NCBI GenBank assembly: GCA_016713305.1
Contig: JADJPK010000031.1
Coordinates: 806,001-870,000, forward strand
DNA length: 64,000 nt
DNA from: Betaproteobacteria bacterium
Lineage (GTDB): Bacteria; Pseudomonadota; Gammaproteobacteria; Burkholderiales; Ga0077523
Reading direction: 5' to 3'
Program-made: the position numbers and the translations under genes
In this document: in pieces, positions 56,239 to 64,000 of the stretch
Layout: every line of letters begins with the position of its first letter
Position numbering within the stretch: position 1 is the first letter of the stretch
The notes under the pieces: model-generated
Seen by the model: the letters and a program-made list of their open reading frames with translations, nothing else
Told to the model about the DNA's origin: nothing
Database searches by the model: none

Positions 56239-56730
56239 GGTGCCTCCCTGGCTTCGATCTCGTGAATCGCCGGCTCGAGGTCCGAGCCGGACAGGCCGGG
56301 TGAGGGTCGAATGATACTTTCGCCCGGCCGGCCGGGCCAGCGCCCGCGTCGATGCGCGAACGCAAGACCACGGTTACGTCTGTGGCACCTCGTCCTGTTT
56401 CCGCGTCGTCAAGACAGTCCTGCGAGCGGGAACTCTGACCGGCCCTACCCCATCGCCCCGGGTTGCTGCATCAGCGAGAGAAAGTCGGCCTGGCCCGCGT
56501 TCCAGTGGCTGCGCGCCCGCTCGAGCGACCGAATGCCTGGGTGATCCTGCATGTGCCCTCCTCCAGACATCACCGATTGCGGTCGTGTCCACGACCTTGC
56601 ACCGTCAGGCGGGAATCGGAAGGACTACGCACCCCGAACGACTCCCGTCGACCGGGCCTTCTCCCATCACGCAGGCGGAACCCCATCGGATGCGCGGGAC
56701 GCCGGGCAGACGCCCCGCGGTCTGCGGGAT
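56239..56730. other. Interval holding only a candidate small ORF
   Basis: About 490 bases between the VOC and GFA genes. Apart from the 35-codon candidate at 56445-56552 no coding region could be supported. Overlapping GC-rich frames here have no recognisable product. Confidence 0.5.
56445..56552 (-). CDS. Candidate small protein, 35 residues
   Basis: ATG at 56552 is preceded by a strong Shine-Dalgarno (AGGAGG, four bases before the ATG), better than most starts in the window. The product begins MQDHPGIRSLERARSHWNAG and ends in FLSLMQQPGAMG before TAG: a soluble, probably amphipathic helix, with no signal or membrane segment. Not recognised. It lies on the minus strand between the GFA gene and the VOC gene. 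Supported only by the RBS and the open frame. Confidence 0.4.
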   Translation of the reverse strand: MQDHPGIRSLERARSHWNAGQADFLSLMQQPGAMG

Positions 56731-57126
56731 TCAGCCGTCCCCGTCGTATCGGGGCAGTCCGTCGGCGATCTCATACCAGGGGGCCTTCGACAGGACGTGA
56801 ATATGATGGGTGGGCCGTACGCCCGGATCGTCGTCGAGCGTGCCCAGCGCGAGCGCAAAGCTCCCCGGTTGGTTGTCCGTGATGTACTGGAGCGCCGAAC
56901 CGCATCGGCCGCAGAAGGTCCGGCGAACACCGGGCGAGGAGCGGTATGTCACGACCGATTCCTGCCCCGACAGCCACCTGAATTGCGCCAGAGCGACGCG
57001 AGCGTAGGTGCCGAAGGCGGCCCCATGGGCCTTGCGGCACATGGAACAGTGACAGTGGCTGGGCTCGCCCGGCGCGCCTTGGATCTCGTAGCGCACCTGT
57101 CCACAGAGACAGCTTCCTCGAATCAT
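56731..57126 (-). CDS. GFA family protein (Gfa-like zinc protein)
   Basis: 131 residues with the glutathione-dependent formaldehyde-activating enzyme fold and all zinc cysteines: GSCLCGQVRYE, HCHCSMCRKAHGAAFGTYA, and FCGRCGSALQY. The C-terminus contains the family's THHIHVLSKAPWYEI stretch. Many GFA-fold proteins do not act on formaldehyde, so the name is structural only. ATG at 57126. Confidence 0.9.
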   Translation of the reverse strand: MIRGSCLCGQVRYEIQGAPGEPSHCHCSMCRKAHGAAFGTYARVALAQFRWLSGQESVVTYRSSPGVRRTFCGRCGSALQYITDNQPGSFALALGTLDDDPGVRPTHHIHVLSKAPWYEIADGLPRYDGDG

Positions 57127-57252
57127 GCGAATTCCCCCGGTCCCCGGCTATTCACCGGGAAAGGCAAGCGCTGAAGGAAGGTACGGCCGGCCCCCTCTGC
57201 CCACGAAGGGAAGATCCGGGAAGTGAACGGAAAGACGTCGCCCCCCCGCACC

Positions 57253-57645
57253 TCATCGTGCCGAAGACGCGCGATGCCGCGACAGTTCTTCTGTCAGCCA
57301 GGCGGCGCTCTGCCGGGGTTCACCGGCTCCGCACTTCACCCGGTACGGCTTGCCGCTCACGCTGCTTTGCGTGGCGGCAAACCGGATGAAGTCCTCGGCC
57401 GTGCCGAGCAGCGCTTTCCTGCGAAGGTAGTCGTACTTGTCCTGCAGGTGTTCGCGGGCGGCCTGTGGCTCGTACCACTTTCCGTTGCGGAAGAAGCGGC
57501 AATCCGACGCAGCGAGATAGGAAAGCAGATGGGCGATCTCGGCCTGCGCCACTGTCGAGAGCACCGCGGCGGGCGAGATGCCCGGGACCATGCCGGCGAG
57601 CGCAGGTACGGCAGCGATCAGGACTCGAATGATTCGAAAGGACAT
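57253..57645 (-). CDS. Secreted DUF5329-like protein
   Basis: 130 residues. Signal peptide at MSFRIIRVLIAAVPALAGMVPGISPA (first 26 residues, core IIRVLIAAVPALAG). Mature part: AEIAHLLSYLAASDCRFFRNGKWY, AAREHLQDKYDYLRRKALLGTAEDFI and GKPYRVKCGAG, matching small periplasmic DUF5329 proteins with two cysteines likely to form a disulphide. The open frame extends upstream to 57846 but the ATG at 57645 starts the signal peptide. Divergent from the MFS gene; function unknown. Confidence 0.82.
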   Translation of the reverse strand: MSFRIIRVLIAAVPALAGMVPGISPAAVLSTVAQAEIAHLLSYLAASDCRFFRNGKWYEPQAAREHLQDKYDYLRRKALLGTAEDFIRFAATQSSVSGKPYRVKCGAGEPRQSAAWLTEELSRHRASSAR

Positions 57646-57803
57646 CGTCTGCGCTCCGGCAAATCGTTTGAGACAACGACGGCTCCATTCTTCATGGATC
57701 GCCCGCCGGTCGCCGAGTTCCGGGAAGGGCGCCTTGCGCCGTTCCGACGGGGCCCGCTCCGGTTCGCACGGCCTGCCGCGCCGATCGCGCCAATCGCGCA
57801 GCG

Positions 57804-57809
57804 TATACT
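57804..57809 (+). promoter_or_regulatory. Candidate -10 element upstream of the MFS gene
   Basis: TATACT in a GCGTATACT context, 28 bases before the ATG at 57837. It resembles the element before the CcsA-like gene; no clear -35. Confidence 0.35.
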
Positions 57810-57836
57810 CCGGGGCTTCCCGGTCCGCAGCACTCC

Positions 57837-59075
57837 ATGACTTCAACCGCTTCCGCGGCCTCGCACTCCGTCCGCCACGACTCCCACGTCATCGGTCTGG
57901 TGGGCGTGGCGCATGCGACCTCGCACTTCTTCCATCTCATCGTTGCGCCGCTGTTTCCCTGGCTCAAGGTGGCGTTCGGCCTGAGCTACGCCGAACTGGG
58001 GCTGGTGATGACCGTCTTCTTCATCGTGTCCGGCACGGGACAGGCGATGGCGGGCTTCGTGGTCGATCGCGTCGGTGCCTTTCCGGTGCTGCTGGCAGGG
58101 GTGGCACTGTGCGGTGTCTCCGCCCTGATGCTTGCCGCTGCCCAGAACTACGCCATGCTGCTGACCGGTGCGGCCGTCGCCGGTGCCGGAAACGCCGTCT
58201 TCCACCCGGCGGACTTCACCCTGCTCAATCGCCGCGTCAGCCCCCAGCGTGTTCCGCACGCCTTCAGCATGCACGGCATTTCCGGCAACGTCGGCTGGGC
58301 CATCGCTCCGTTGTTCCTCGTGGGCATCACCACACTCTACGACTGGCGGACCGCGCTGTACTGCGCCGCGGTAATTCCCGCGGCGGTGCTGTGCGTTCTC
58401 GTTGCCTTTCGCCGGCTGCTCGAACCGGCCGGTCAGGAGCAGCGCGACGGTGGGGCGCACGCGGCCGGAGGAAAGAAGGAGCATGCACTCGGGTTCATGC
58501 GCCTGCCCGCGGTGTGGATGTGCTTCGCGTTCTTCATGATCACCGCCATGTCGCTGTCGGGCGTGCAGGTCTTCGCCCCCGCTGCCCTGCACGACCTCTA
58601 CGAGACCCCTCTCACCCTGGCGAGTGCCGCCATCACGGTGTTCATGGTGTTCAGCGCCATCGGCATGGTCATCGGCGGATTCATCGCCGCGCGCTCCGTC
58701 CACCACGAGCGCGTGATCGCCGTGGCGTTCATCGTCGCAGCCTGCTGCGCCGTGGCGCTGGGCTCAGGCCTGCTGCCGGGCATGTTCATCTGGATTCCCA
58801 TCGCGGTCATGGGATTCGCCTCCGGCGTGGCCGGCCCCTCCCGCGATCTGCTGGTGCGGGCCGCAGCGCCGCGCAACGCGACGGGACGCGTCTACGGTGT
58901 CGTCTACTCCGGTCTCGACATCGGCATTTCCATCGCGCCGTTCATGTTCGGCGCATTGATGGACGCCCACCAGCCAGGGATGGTGTTCGTGCTCGTGGGC
59001 GTCTTCCAGGCAGCCGCACTCGTCACCGCCGTCGGCGTCGGCCAGCGGACGGCGCGCCGCCTCGCAACCACCTGA
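57837..59075 (+). CDS. MFS transporter
   Basis: 412 residues, twelve helices in two bundles. Helix 1-2: VIGLVGVAHATSHFFHLIVAPLFPWL with LSYAELGLVM; MFS motif A-like loop GFVVDRVGAFP; second bundle begins near residue 220 (LPAVWMCFAFFMITAMSL). The second half has VAGPSRDLLVRAAAPRNATGRVYG and YSGLDIGISIAP. Resembles the fosmidomycin-resistance-like/organic acid MFS group; direction and substrate are unknown. It is followed by the NYN-LOTUS gene after ten bases. Confidence 0.9.
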   Translation: MTSTASAASHSVRHDSHVIGLVGVAHATSHFFHLIVAPLFPWLKVAFGLSYAELGLVMTVFFIVSGTGQAMAGFVVDRVGAFPVLLAGVALCGVSALMLAAAQNYAMLLTGAAVAGAGNAVFHPADFTLLNRRVSPQRVPHAFSMHGISGNVGWAIAPLFLVGITTLYDWRTALYCAAVIPAAVLCVLVAFRRLLEPAGQEQRDGGAHAAGGKKEHALGFMRLPAVWMCFAFFMITAMSLSGVQVFAPAALHDLYETPLTLASAAITVFMVFSAIGMVIGGFIAARSVHHERVIAVAFIVAACCAVALGSGLLPGMFIWIPIAVMGFASGVAGPSRDLLVRAAAPRNATGRVYGVVYSGLDIGISIAPFMFGALMDAHQPGMVFVLVGVFQAAALVTAVGVGQRTARRLATT

Positions 59076-59085
59076 GAGAAGAACC

Positions 59086-60159
59086 ATGGCGCAGGAAACG
59101 CAAAGCATGGCCCTGTTCTGCGACTTCGAGAACGTCGCGCTGGGTGTCCGCGACGCGAAGTACGAGAAGTTCGATATCAAGAAAGTGCTGGAGCGGCTGC
59201 TGCTCAAGGGCAGCATCGTCGTGAAGAAGGCCTACTGCGACTGGGAGCGCTACAAGGGCTTCAAGGCCTCGATGCACGAGGCGTCGTTCGAGCTCATCGA
59301 GATCCCGCACGTGCGCCAGTCCGGGAAGAACTCCGCGGACATCCGCATGGTGGTCGATGCGCTGGATCTCTGCTATACGAAATCGCATGTGGACACGTTC
59401 GTGCTGATCACCGGCGATTCCGACTTCTCGCCGCTGGTGTCGAAGTTGCGCGAGAACAACAAGACGGTGATCGGCGTGGGCGTGAAGAAGTCGACGTCCG
59501 ACCTGCTGATTGCCAACTGCGACGAGTTCATCTACTACGACGATCTGGTGCGCGAAAAGCCGAAACGCACCACGACTTCGCGGGGGCGCGCGGCCCCGAA
59601 GAGCCTGCCCAAGGAGGCTGCGGAACCGCCATCGGCGGCAGAGGTGGAAGTGCCCGTCGTCGCCGAAGCAGTCGAGGCGCCGCCGCCCGCAGTGGCGGAA
59701 TCCGCGGGAACCAAGGGGCGCAAGGCCCCCAGCCGGGGCCGCCGCGGTGCGAAGGCGGCGAAGGCGGAACCGGCGGCAGCGGAAACGACCGTCGCCGGAG
59801 CGACCGAGGCCGAAGCCGCGGAACCCGCGCACGGAAACGGCAATGGCAATGGCGTCGAGCCGGGCAACGCAGCCGAACCGTTCGTCAAGACCGAGGAACA
59901 GAAGAAGCTGGAGGCCATCGAACTGGTGATGGAGACCATCGAAGCCATGGCAGCCGAGCGCGGATCCGAGGACAAGATCTGGGGGTCGATGGTCAAGCAG
60001 GCACTGAAGCGCCGCCGCCCCGGCTTCAACGAGAACTACTACGGTTTCAGTTCCTTCTCCCGCCTGCTGGACGAAGCGGAGGCGCGCAAGCTGCTCACGC
60101 TGGAGCACGACGAGAAGTCGGGCGGTGTGATCATCCGCGGATTCAGCGCGGACTGGTGA
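59086..60159 (+). CDS. NYN-domain (PIN-like RNase) protein with C-terminal LOTUS/OST-HTH domain
   Basis: 357 residues in three parts. Residues 8-155: NYN/LabA-type PIN-like nuclease with the acidic active site in MALFCDFENVALG, SADIRMVVDALDL and FVLITGDSDFSPLVSKLR. Residues 160-265: a low-complexity linker rich in Ala, Glu, Pro, Arg and Gly, including an NGNGNG run. Residues 270-357: a LOTUS/OST-HTH winged-helix-like domain (EQKKLEAIELVMETIEAMAAERG, DKIWGSMVKQALKRRRPGFNENYYGFSSFSRLL in two blocks), which binds RNA in other proteins. Probably an RNA-acting enzyme of unknown target. ATG 59086 follows GAGAGAAGAACC. Confidence 0.9.
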   Translation: MAQETQSMALFCDFENVALGVRDAKYEKFDIKKVLERLLLKGSIVVKKAYCDWERYKGFKASMHEASFELIEIPHVRQSGKNSADIRMVVDALDLCYTKSHVDTFVLITGDSDFSPLVSKLRENNKTVIGVGVKKSTSDLLIANCDEFIYYDDLVREKPKRTTTSRGRAAPKSLPKEAAEPPSAAEVEVPVVAEAVEAPPPAVAESAGTKGRKAPSRGRRGAKAAKAEPAAAETTVAGATEAEAAEPAHGNGNGNGVEPGNAAEPFVKTEEQKKLEAIELVMETIEAMAAERGSEDKIWGSMVKQALKRRRPGFNENYYGFSSFSRLLDEAEARKLLTLEHDEKSGGVIIRGFSADW

Positions 60160-60274
60160 ACGTGCGTCGAGGCCCTGGTCCAGAGCGAGGCCGGCGCGGC
60201 CTCGCGGGCCGCGGAGCCTGGCGTGCGTTTCCGCCCTCGTCGAGCGGAGTGTCCCGGGGACCAGGGTCCGGGGT

Positions 60275-61030
60275 CTAGGTCCCGCCCCTGCGCGCCACGC
60301 ACGACACCCATGCCTGGGCCCACATTCCCTGCGGATCCCTTTCCAGTTCGCGCATGGTGCGCGCATGCTCGGGCATGCCGTCCCGGTCGTATTGCACAGC
60401 CATCACGTCCGTGATCGCGGTGATGGGGTCGTAGACTTCGAAGCGGGCGTGCATCCGCGCATCGACAAAGCCCGCCTCCGACAGGAGGGTCGCAAGCTTG
60501 CGGCCCGTGCCCGGATCACCGCCGTTGTCCGTCTGCTTGTCCACGTATGCCTGCACGGCAGCGCGCCTCGCGGCCGTGGCCGGTGCCACGATGAAGGCTT
60601 CCCAATCGGGCGTTGCCACGCCGATGACTCCCCCGGGCTTGAGAACCCTCAGGCATTCACGAGCGGCGGCAGCGGTGTCGCTCAGATGCTCGAACAGCGC
60701 GTGCGAGAAGATCGCGTCGAAATGCGCGTCCGGATACGGAAGTTCGTAGATGCTCGCCTGCCGGAATGTCACATTGTGCAGGCCGGCATCGCGCGCGCGG
60801 CGCTGCGCGAGTTCGATCTGGGACGCATCCATGTCGATGGCCTCGACTGCTCCCTGCGGCACACGGGCGACGATTCCGAACGTGATGCTGCCGGGGCCAC
60901 AGCCGCAGTCCAGCACCTTCATGCCGGGCTGCAGGTGCGGAACGAAGAACGCGCCGTGGGATTCGAGGGTCCGCCGCAGCAGGAATCGCATCGCGGCGTC
61001 GCTGTAACCGAGTGTGTATTGTTCGTCCAT
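60275..61030 (-). CDS. Class I SAM-dependent methyltransferase
   Basis: 251 residues. SAM motif I VLDCGCGPGSITFGIVARV, motif II EAIDMDASQIELAQRRA, and the post-motif segment FDAIFSHALFEHLSDTAAAARECLRVLKPGGVIG (key HALFEHL and LKPGG) of the Ubie/Coq5-like group. No substrate-defining residues such as arsenite-binding cysteines are present. Convergent with the NYN gene. Confidence 0.88.
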   Translation of the reverse strand: MDEQYTLGYSDAAMRFLLRRTLESHGAFFVPHLQPGMKVLDCGCGPGSITFGIVARVPQGAVEAIDMDASQIELAQRRARDAGLHNVTFRQASIYELPYPDAHFDAIFSHALFEHLSDTAAAARECLRVLKPGGVIGVATPDWEAFIVAPATAARRAAVQAYVDKQTDNGGDPGTGRKLATLLSEAGFVDARMHARFEVYDPITAITDVMAVQYDRDGMPEHARTMRELERDPQGMWAQAWVSCVARRGGT

Positions 61031-61121
61031 GTCCTGTCGTGGTGAATTCAGCTCCGGCCCCGCAAGTGCGCGGTCACGAGATGCCGGGGCACCTCGCCTG
61101 CCCTGCGGGACGACCTGAGGA

Positions 61122-61904
61122 TCAGAGCGCGTCCTTGAGATCGTTCAGCACCTTGAAGTGGCCGCGCAAGGCAGCCTGGACGAGGTGCACGTCCACGCCC
61201 GCGGAGAAGAATCTGAAGCCCTTGGCCCAGTAGTCGCGCGTCCAGGCATCAGAGGCCGTCATCACGCCCAGCGTCTTGCCGTGACGCTTCGCGGCGGCGC
61301 ACATCCTCTCGATCGCCTGCACGTACGTCGGATGATCGAACTGCGCGGGGATGCCGAGGAAATTGGTGAGATCGAAGTGACCCAGCCACAGGACGTCGAC
61401 ACCCGGAACTGCGGCGATCTCGTCGATGTTCTCGATGCCCTCCGCCGTTTCGATCAGACACATCACGAGCGTGCGCTCGTTGGCGACGCGGATGATTTCC
61501 TTCACGTCGCCGCCCTCGTAGTCGTCGGCCGTGAATCCGAATGCGGCGCCACGGCGGCCCTCCGGCGGATAGCGGGTGCTCCGGACGATGCTGCGGGCCT
61601 CCTCCGCCGACCCCACCATGGGCACCATGATGCCCATCACTCCCGCATCGAGGGCACGCGCAATGTGGTTGTACTGCCCGGTGGGCACGCGCGCCAGGGG
61701 CACGATGCCGATTCCGCGGCACAACGCCGCCTGGGTCTTCACCTGATCGAACGTCGCGCCGTTGTGCTCCATGTCGATCAGCAGGAACTCCCCGCCGCTC
61801 GCCTTCACGATCTGCGGCAATCCGGGCACGAGAAAGTCCCAGCCGAAGCTGCCGAAGGCCGGTTCGCCGCGAAGCAGCTTTTCCTTGACGGGGTTGTGGC
61901 GCAT
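61122..61904 (-). CDS. HpcH/HpaI family class II aldolase
   Basis: 260 residues. Metal-dependent retro-aldol cleavage of 2-keto acids. Signatures: FLLIDMEHNGATFDQV (Glu metal ligand region), PLARVPTGQYNHIARALDAGVMGIMVP with catalytic His/Arg, LIETAEGIENIDEIAAVPGVDVLWLGHFDL. Relatives cleave 4-hydroxy-2-ketoheptanedioate or 2-keto-3-deoxy sugar acids. The neighbouring dehydrogenases suggest a sugar-acid substrate. ATG at 61904, eight bases after the dehydrogenase stop. Confidence 0.92.
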   Translation of the reverse strand: MRHNPVKEKLLRGEPAFGSFGWDFLVPGLPQIVKASGGEFLLIDMEHNGATFDQVKTQAALCRGIGIVPLARVPTGQYNHIARALDAGVMGIMVPMVGSAEEARSIVRSTRYPPEGRRGAAFGFTADDYEGGDVKEIIRVANERTLVMCLIETAEGIENIDEIAAVPGVDVLWLGHFDLTNFLGIPAQFDHPTYVQAIERMCAAAKRHGKTLGVMTASDAWTRDYWAKGFRFFSAGVDVHLVQAALRGHFKVLNDLKDAL

Positions 61905-61912
61905 CTCCCCTC

Positions 61913-62938
61913 CTATGCGTGGAACTTCCCGGCGAGCGATGCGTGGCGCAGCGCCTCCGGATTGACGACGGTGCGCGGCTTGCGGCCGTGCGCGAGATCC
62001 ACGGCGGCGCGGAATGCGCCTTCGCCCAGCATGCGCATGCACTCGTCCGTGTGACAGATGGCGTGAGGCGCCACGATCACGTTGTCCAGGCCCAGCAGCG
62101 GGTTGTCGACAGGCGTGGGCTCCTGTTCGAACACGTCGATGGCCGCGCCGGCGATGCGGCCGGTCTTCAACGCCTCGAACAGCGCGTTCTCCTGCACCAC
62201 CGGTCCGCGCGAGGTGTTGATGAAATAGGCGCTCGGCTTCATGAGACCGAACTGCGGCGCCCCCATCAGACCCTTGGTGCGATCGTCCAGCAGGCAGTTC
62301 ACCGACACGAAGTCCGATTGCTGCAGCAGCGTGTCGAGGTCGACCATGGTCACGCCCAGGTCCGCCACGGCGGACTGAGGCACATGGGGGTCGCACCCGA
62401 GCAGCTTCAGGTCGAAGGGCCGCGCCAGCTTCAACACCTCCTTGCCGATGTTGCCCACGCCGATCACGCCGAGGGTGCGGCCCATGAGTCCCATCCCCAG
62501 ATAGTTGCCCTTCTCCGCCCAGCGCCCGTCACGCACGAGCCGGTCCTTGAGCACCAGCCGGTGTGCGAGCGCCAGCACGTACAGCATCACCGAAGCCGCG
62601 ACCGGACGCCGAACGCCTTCGGGCACGATGGTGAGCAGCACGCCGTTGTCCGTGCAGGCCTGCACGTCGACGTTGTCGTAGCCGACGCCGAAGCGGGCCA
62701 CGAGCTTCATCCGGCGATCTGCGCCGGACAGCGTCTGGCGTGTGACCTTCGAGCCCATCAGGCAGAACGCGTCGTAGCGCGCCGCGTGCGCAGGCGTCAG
62801 CTCCGCGGCCTTCTCGGGGAGGATCTCCCATTCCACCGCCGGATCGTCGAGGATCTTCATCGCCTCGGGTCCGAATACCGTCCCACCATCGGCCGTCACG
62901 ATCTCCGGACTGATGCCGATCCTGAATTTTTCGGTCAT
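61913..62938 (-). CDS. D-2-hydroxyacid dehydrogenase family protein
   Basis: 341 residues. NAD-binding motif LGVIGVGNIGKEVLKLARPF; catalytic Arg in INTSRGPVVQENALFEAL; Glu region AIDVFEQEPTP; catalytic His in VIVAPHAICHTDE. N-terminal catalytic domain with LVARFGVGYDNVDVQAC. Family reduces 2-keto acids or oxidises 2-hydroxy acids (phosphoglycerate, glyoxylate and related). Co-directional with the aldolase and two SDR genes, so probably in one catabolic operon. Confidence 0.92.
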   Translation of the reverse strand: MTEKFRIGISPEIVTADGGTVFGPEAMKILDDPAVEWEILPEKAAELTPAHAARYDAFCLMGSKVTRQTLSGADRRMKLVARFGVGYDNVDVQACTDNGVLLTIVPEGVRRPVAASVMLYVLALAHRLVLKDRLVRDGRWAEKGNYLGMGLMGRTLGVIGVGNIGKEVLKLARPFDLKLLGCDPHVPQSAVADLGVTMVDLDTLLQQSDFVSVNCLLDDRTKGLMGAPQFGLMKPSAYFINTSRGPVVQENALFEALKTGRIAGAAIDVFEQEPTPVDNPLLGLDNVIVAPHAICHTDECMRMLGEGAFRAAVDLAHGRKPRTVVNPEALRHASLAGKFHA

Positions 62939-63002
62939 GTCACTTCTCCTCCATGCGTGTATCGGCGCCGCTGCGCGTGCCTGCGTGCGTCCGTCTGTCC
63001 TG

Positions 63003-63758
63003 CTACATCGCGGCCGTGAATGCGCCGTCCACCACCAGCACGTGTCCGTTGACGAACGAGGCCTCGTCGGAGGCCAGGAACACGCAAGCCGGCCCCAGTT
63101 CCTCCGGCTTTCCCCACCGGGCCGCCGGCGTGCGCTTGCAGACCCAGTCGTTGAATTCGACGTTGTCGATGAGCGCCGTGTTCATCTCGGTGGCGAAATA
63201 GCCCGGCGCGATGGCATTCACCGTGATGCCTTCCTTCGCCAGTTCGACGGCAAGTTCCCGCGTGAGCGCATGGACGGCGCCCTTGGACGCGATGTAGGCG
63301 GAGATCGTGGGGCGTGCCGCGATGGCGCTGATGGAGCCCGTGACGATGATGCGGCCGCGTTTCGCCGGAATCATCAGCCGGGCGGCCTCGCGCGCCAGCA
63401 TCCACACGGCGGTGAGATTGGTGTCGAGCACCCGGCGGAAATCCGCCGTCTCGAACTCGCGGATCGGCTTGCGGTGCTGGATCCCGGCGTTGAGCACCAC
63501 GATGTCCAGCCGCCCGTGCTTGCGGCCGATGGCCGCCACCGCCTGGACCGCGACTTCCTCGTGCGTGACGTCGAACGCTTCCACCTCGGCGGACCAGCCG
63601 CGGGCTGTCAGATCCGCGCAGCGCTGCTCCAGCGCCTGGACATCGCGGCCATTGAGGATCACCGTGGCGCCCGCCTGGGCCAGCGACGAGGCCATCGCCC
63701 AGCCCAGCCCCCGCGACGCGCCGGTCACGAGCGCGATCTTTCCCTTCAGGTCGAACAT
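63003..63758 (-). CDS. SDR family oxidoreductase
   Basis: 251 residues, classical SDR. Cofactor motif LVTGASRGLGWAMASSLAQAG; VLNAGIQHRKPI; active site Ser in VTGSISAIAARPTISAYIASKGAVHAL with Tyr-x-x-x-Lys (YIASK); C-terminal AIAPGYFATEMNTALID and VVDGAFTAAM. Similar to 2-keto-3-deoxy-gluconate/gluconate 5-dehydrogenase-type SDRs. It lies upstream of the 2-hydroxyacid dehydrogenase on the same strand. Confidence 0.92.
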   Translation of the reverse strand: MFDLKGKIALVTGASRGLGWAMASSLAQAGATVILNGRDVQALEQRCADLTARGWSAEVEAFDVTHEEVAVQAVAAIGRKHGRLDIVVLNAGIQHRKPIREFETADFRRVLDTNLTAVWMLAREAARLMIPAKRGRIIVTGSISAIAARPTISAYIASKGAVHALTRELAVELAKEGITVNAIAPGYFATEMNTALIDNVEFNDWVCKRTPAARWGKPEELGPACVFLASDEASFVNGHVLVVDGAFTAAM

Positions 63759-63791
63759 GGTCTGACTCCTCCGTATCTGTCCGGCCCACGC

Positions 63792-64000
63792 TCAGGGCAT
63801 GTACTGGCCGCCGTTCACTTCGATGATCTGTCCGGTCACGTATCCGCTCATCTGCGCTGAGGCGAGGTACAGGAATGCGCCGGTGCATTCGTCCGGCGTG
63901 CCGATCCGGTTCATGGGAATGGTCGACTTGAACGCCTCGAGCATCTGCGGCGTCGAGAACCGGTCGTGGAACGGCGTGTGGATCACCCCGGGGCCACAGC
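63792..64000 (-). CDS. SDR family oxidoreductase, C-terminal end (cut by window end)
   Basis: The last 68 or so residues of a second SDR: GVIHTPFHDRFSTPQMLEAF, then MNRIGTPDECTGAFLYLASAQMSGYVTGQIIEVNGGQYMP, with the family end GQIIEVNGGQ. The cofactor and catalytic motifs lie beyond the window. The reading frame at the edge gives CGPGVIH where SDRs usually have (V)APGVI, so another single-base indel may sit at about 63986-63994. Start of the sugar-acid operon or a second member of it. Confidence 0.85.
   Translation of the reverse strand, partial: CGPGVIHTPFHDRFSTPQMLEAFKSTIPMNRIGTPDECTGAFLYLASAQMSGYVTGQIIEVNGGQYMP

Noticed and set aside
60173..60266. 9-bp inverted repeat arms between the convergent NYN and methyltransferase genes
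   Set aside because: The arms are 76 bases apart and no T-run follows on either side, so it was not called a terminator.
63986..64000. Frame break in the terminal SDR (CGPGVIH for APGVIH)
   Set aside because: Only a few bases remain before the window end, so I cannot decide between an indel and a natural variant; noted in the feature only.

Overview
This is a GC-rich window from a Gram-negative chromosome, and everything in it points to a betaproteobacterium (Burkholderiales or Rhodocyclales in the broad sense). The markers are the rpsP-rimM-trmD-rplS operon, ffh beside a CcsA-like gene, pilBCD-coaE-zapD-yacG, a Nudix/ThiE fusion, argJ-secA-dciA-lpxC, a complete dcw cluster, an intracellular PHB depolymerase and a PEP-CTERM protein. 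No tRNA, IS element, prophage or CRISPR array was seen.

Layout. 1-3563 (minus): a TAXI/TRAP transporter pair followed by the 5' half of xerD. 3714-5691 (minus): ribosomal operon with a clear promoter and terminator. 5780-8785: secreted alpha/beta hydrolase, GST and phaZ. 8853-18034: ffh (minus), then a plus-strand run of CcsA-like, CorC-like, pilB, pilC, pilD, coaE, zapD and yacG. 18065-23976 (minus): Nudix-ThiE, DUF815 ATPase, argJ, secA. 24293-24775 (plus): dciA. 24803-43496 (minus): a small membrane protein, lpxC, then ftsZ-ftsA-ftsQ-ddl-murB-murC-murG-ftsW-murD-mraY-murF-murE-ftsI-ftsL-rsmH-mraZ, transcribed from mraZ with a promoter and three MraZ-box repeats. 43768-44230 (minus): RNase P RNA with its own promoter, followed upstream by a BLUF photoreceptor. 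44977-54287 (minus): a catabolic operon of ten genes around CoA thioesters. 54629-64000: PEP-CTERM phytase-like protein, VOC and GFA proteins, a candidate 35-residue protein, MFS transporter, NYN-LOTUS protein, methyltransferase, and a sugar-acid-type catabolic operon cut by the window end.

The most interesting accessory region is 44977-54287. A CoA ligase, a BadI/MenB-like crotonase, an enoyl-CoA hydratase, an acyl-CoA dehydrogenase and 3-hydroxyacyl-CoA dehydrogenase pieces are arranged like the alicyclic-acid (cyclohexanecarboxylate) pathway. A type II dehydroquinase homologue with altered substrate-binding residues stands at its head.

A second theme is sequence quality. At least ten genes, several of them essential (argJ, murE, ftsW, zapD, pilC), carry single-base frame breaks, usually beside short homopolymers, and murB lacks about 45 internal codons. 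I read most of these as consensus errors, not decayed genes, and annotate each such gene across its full extent.
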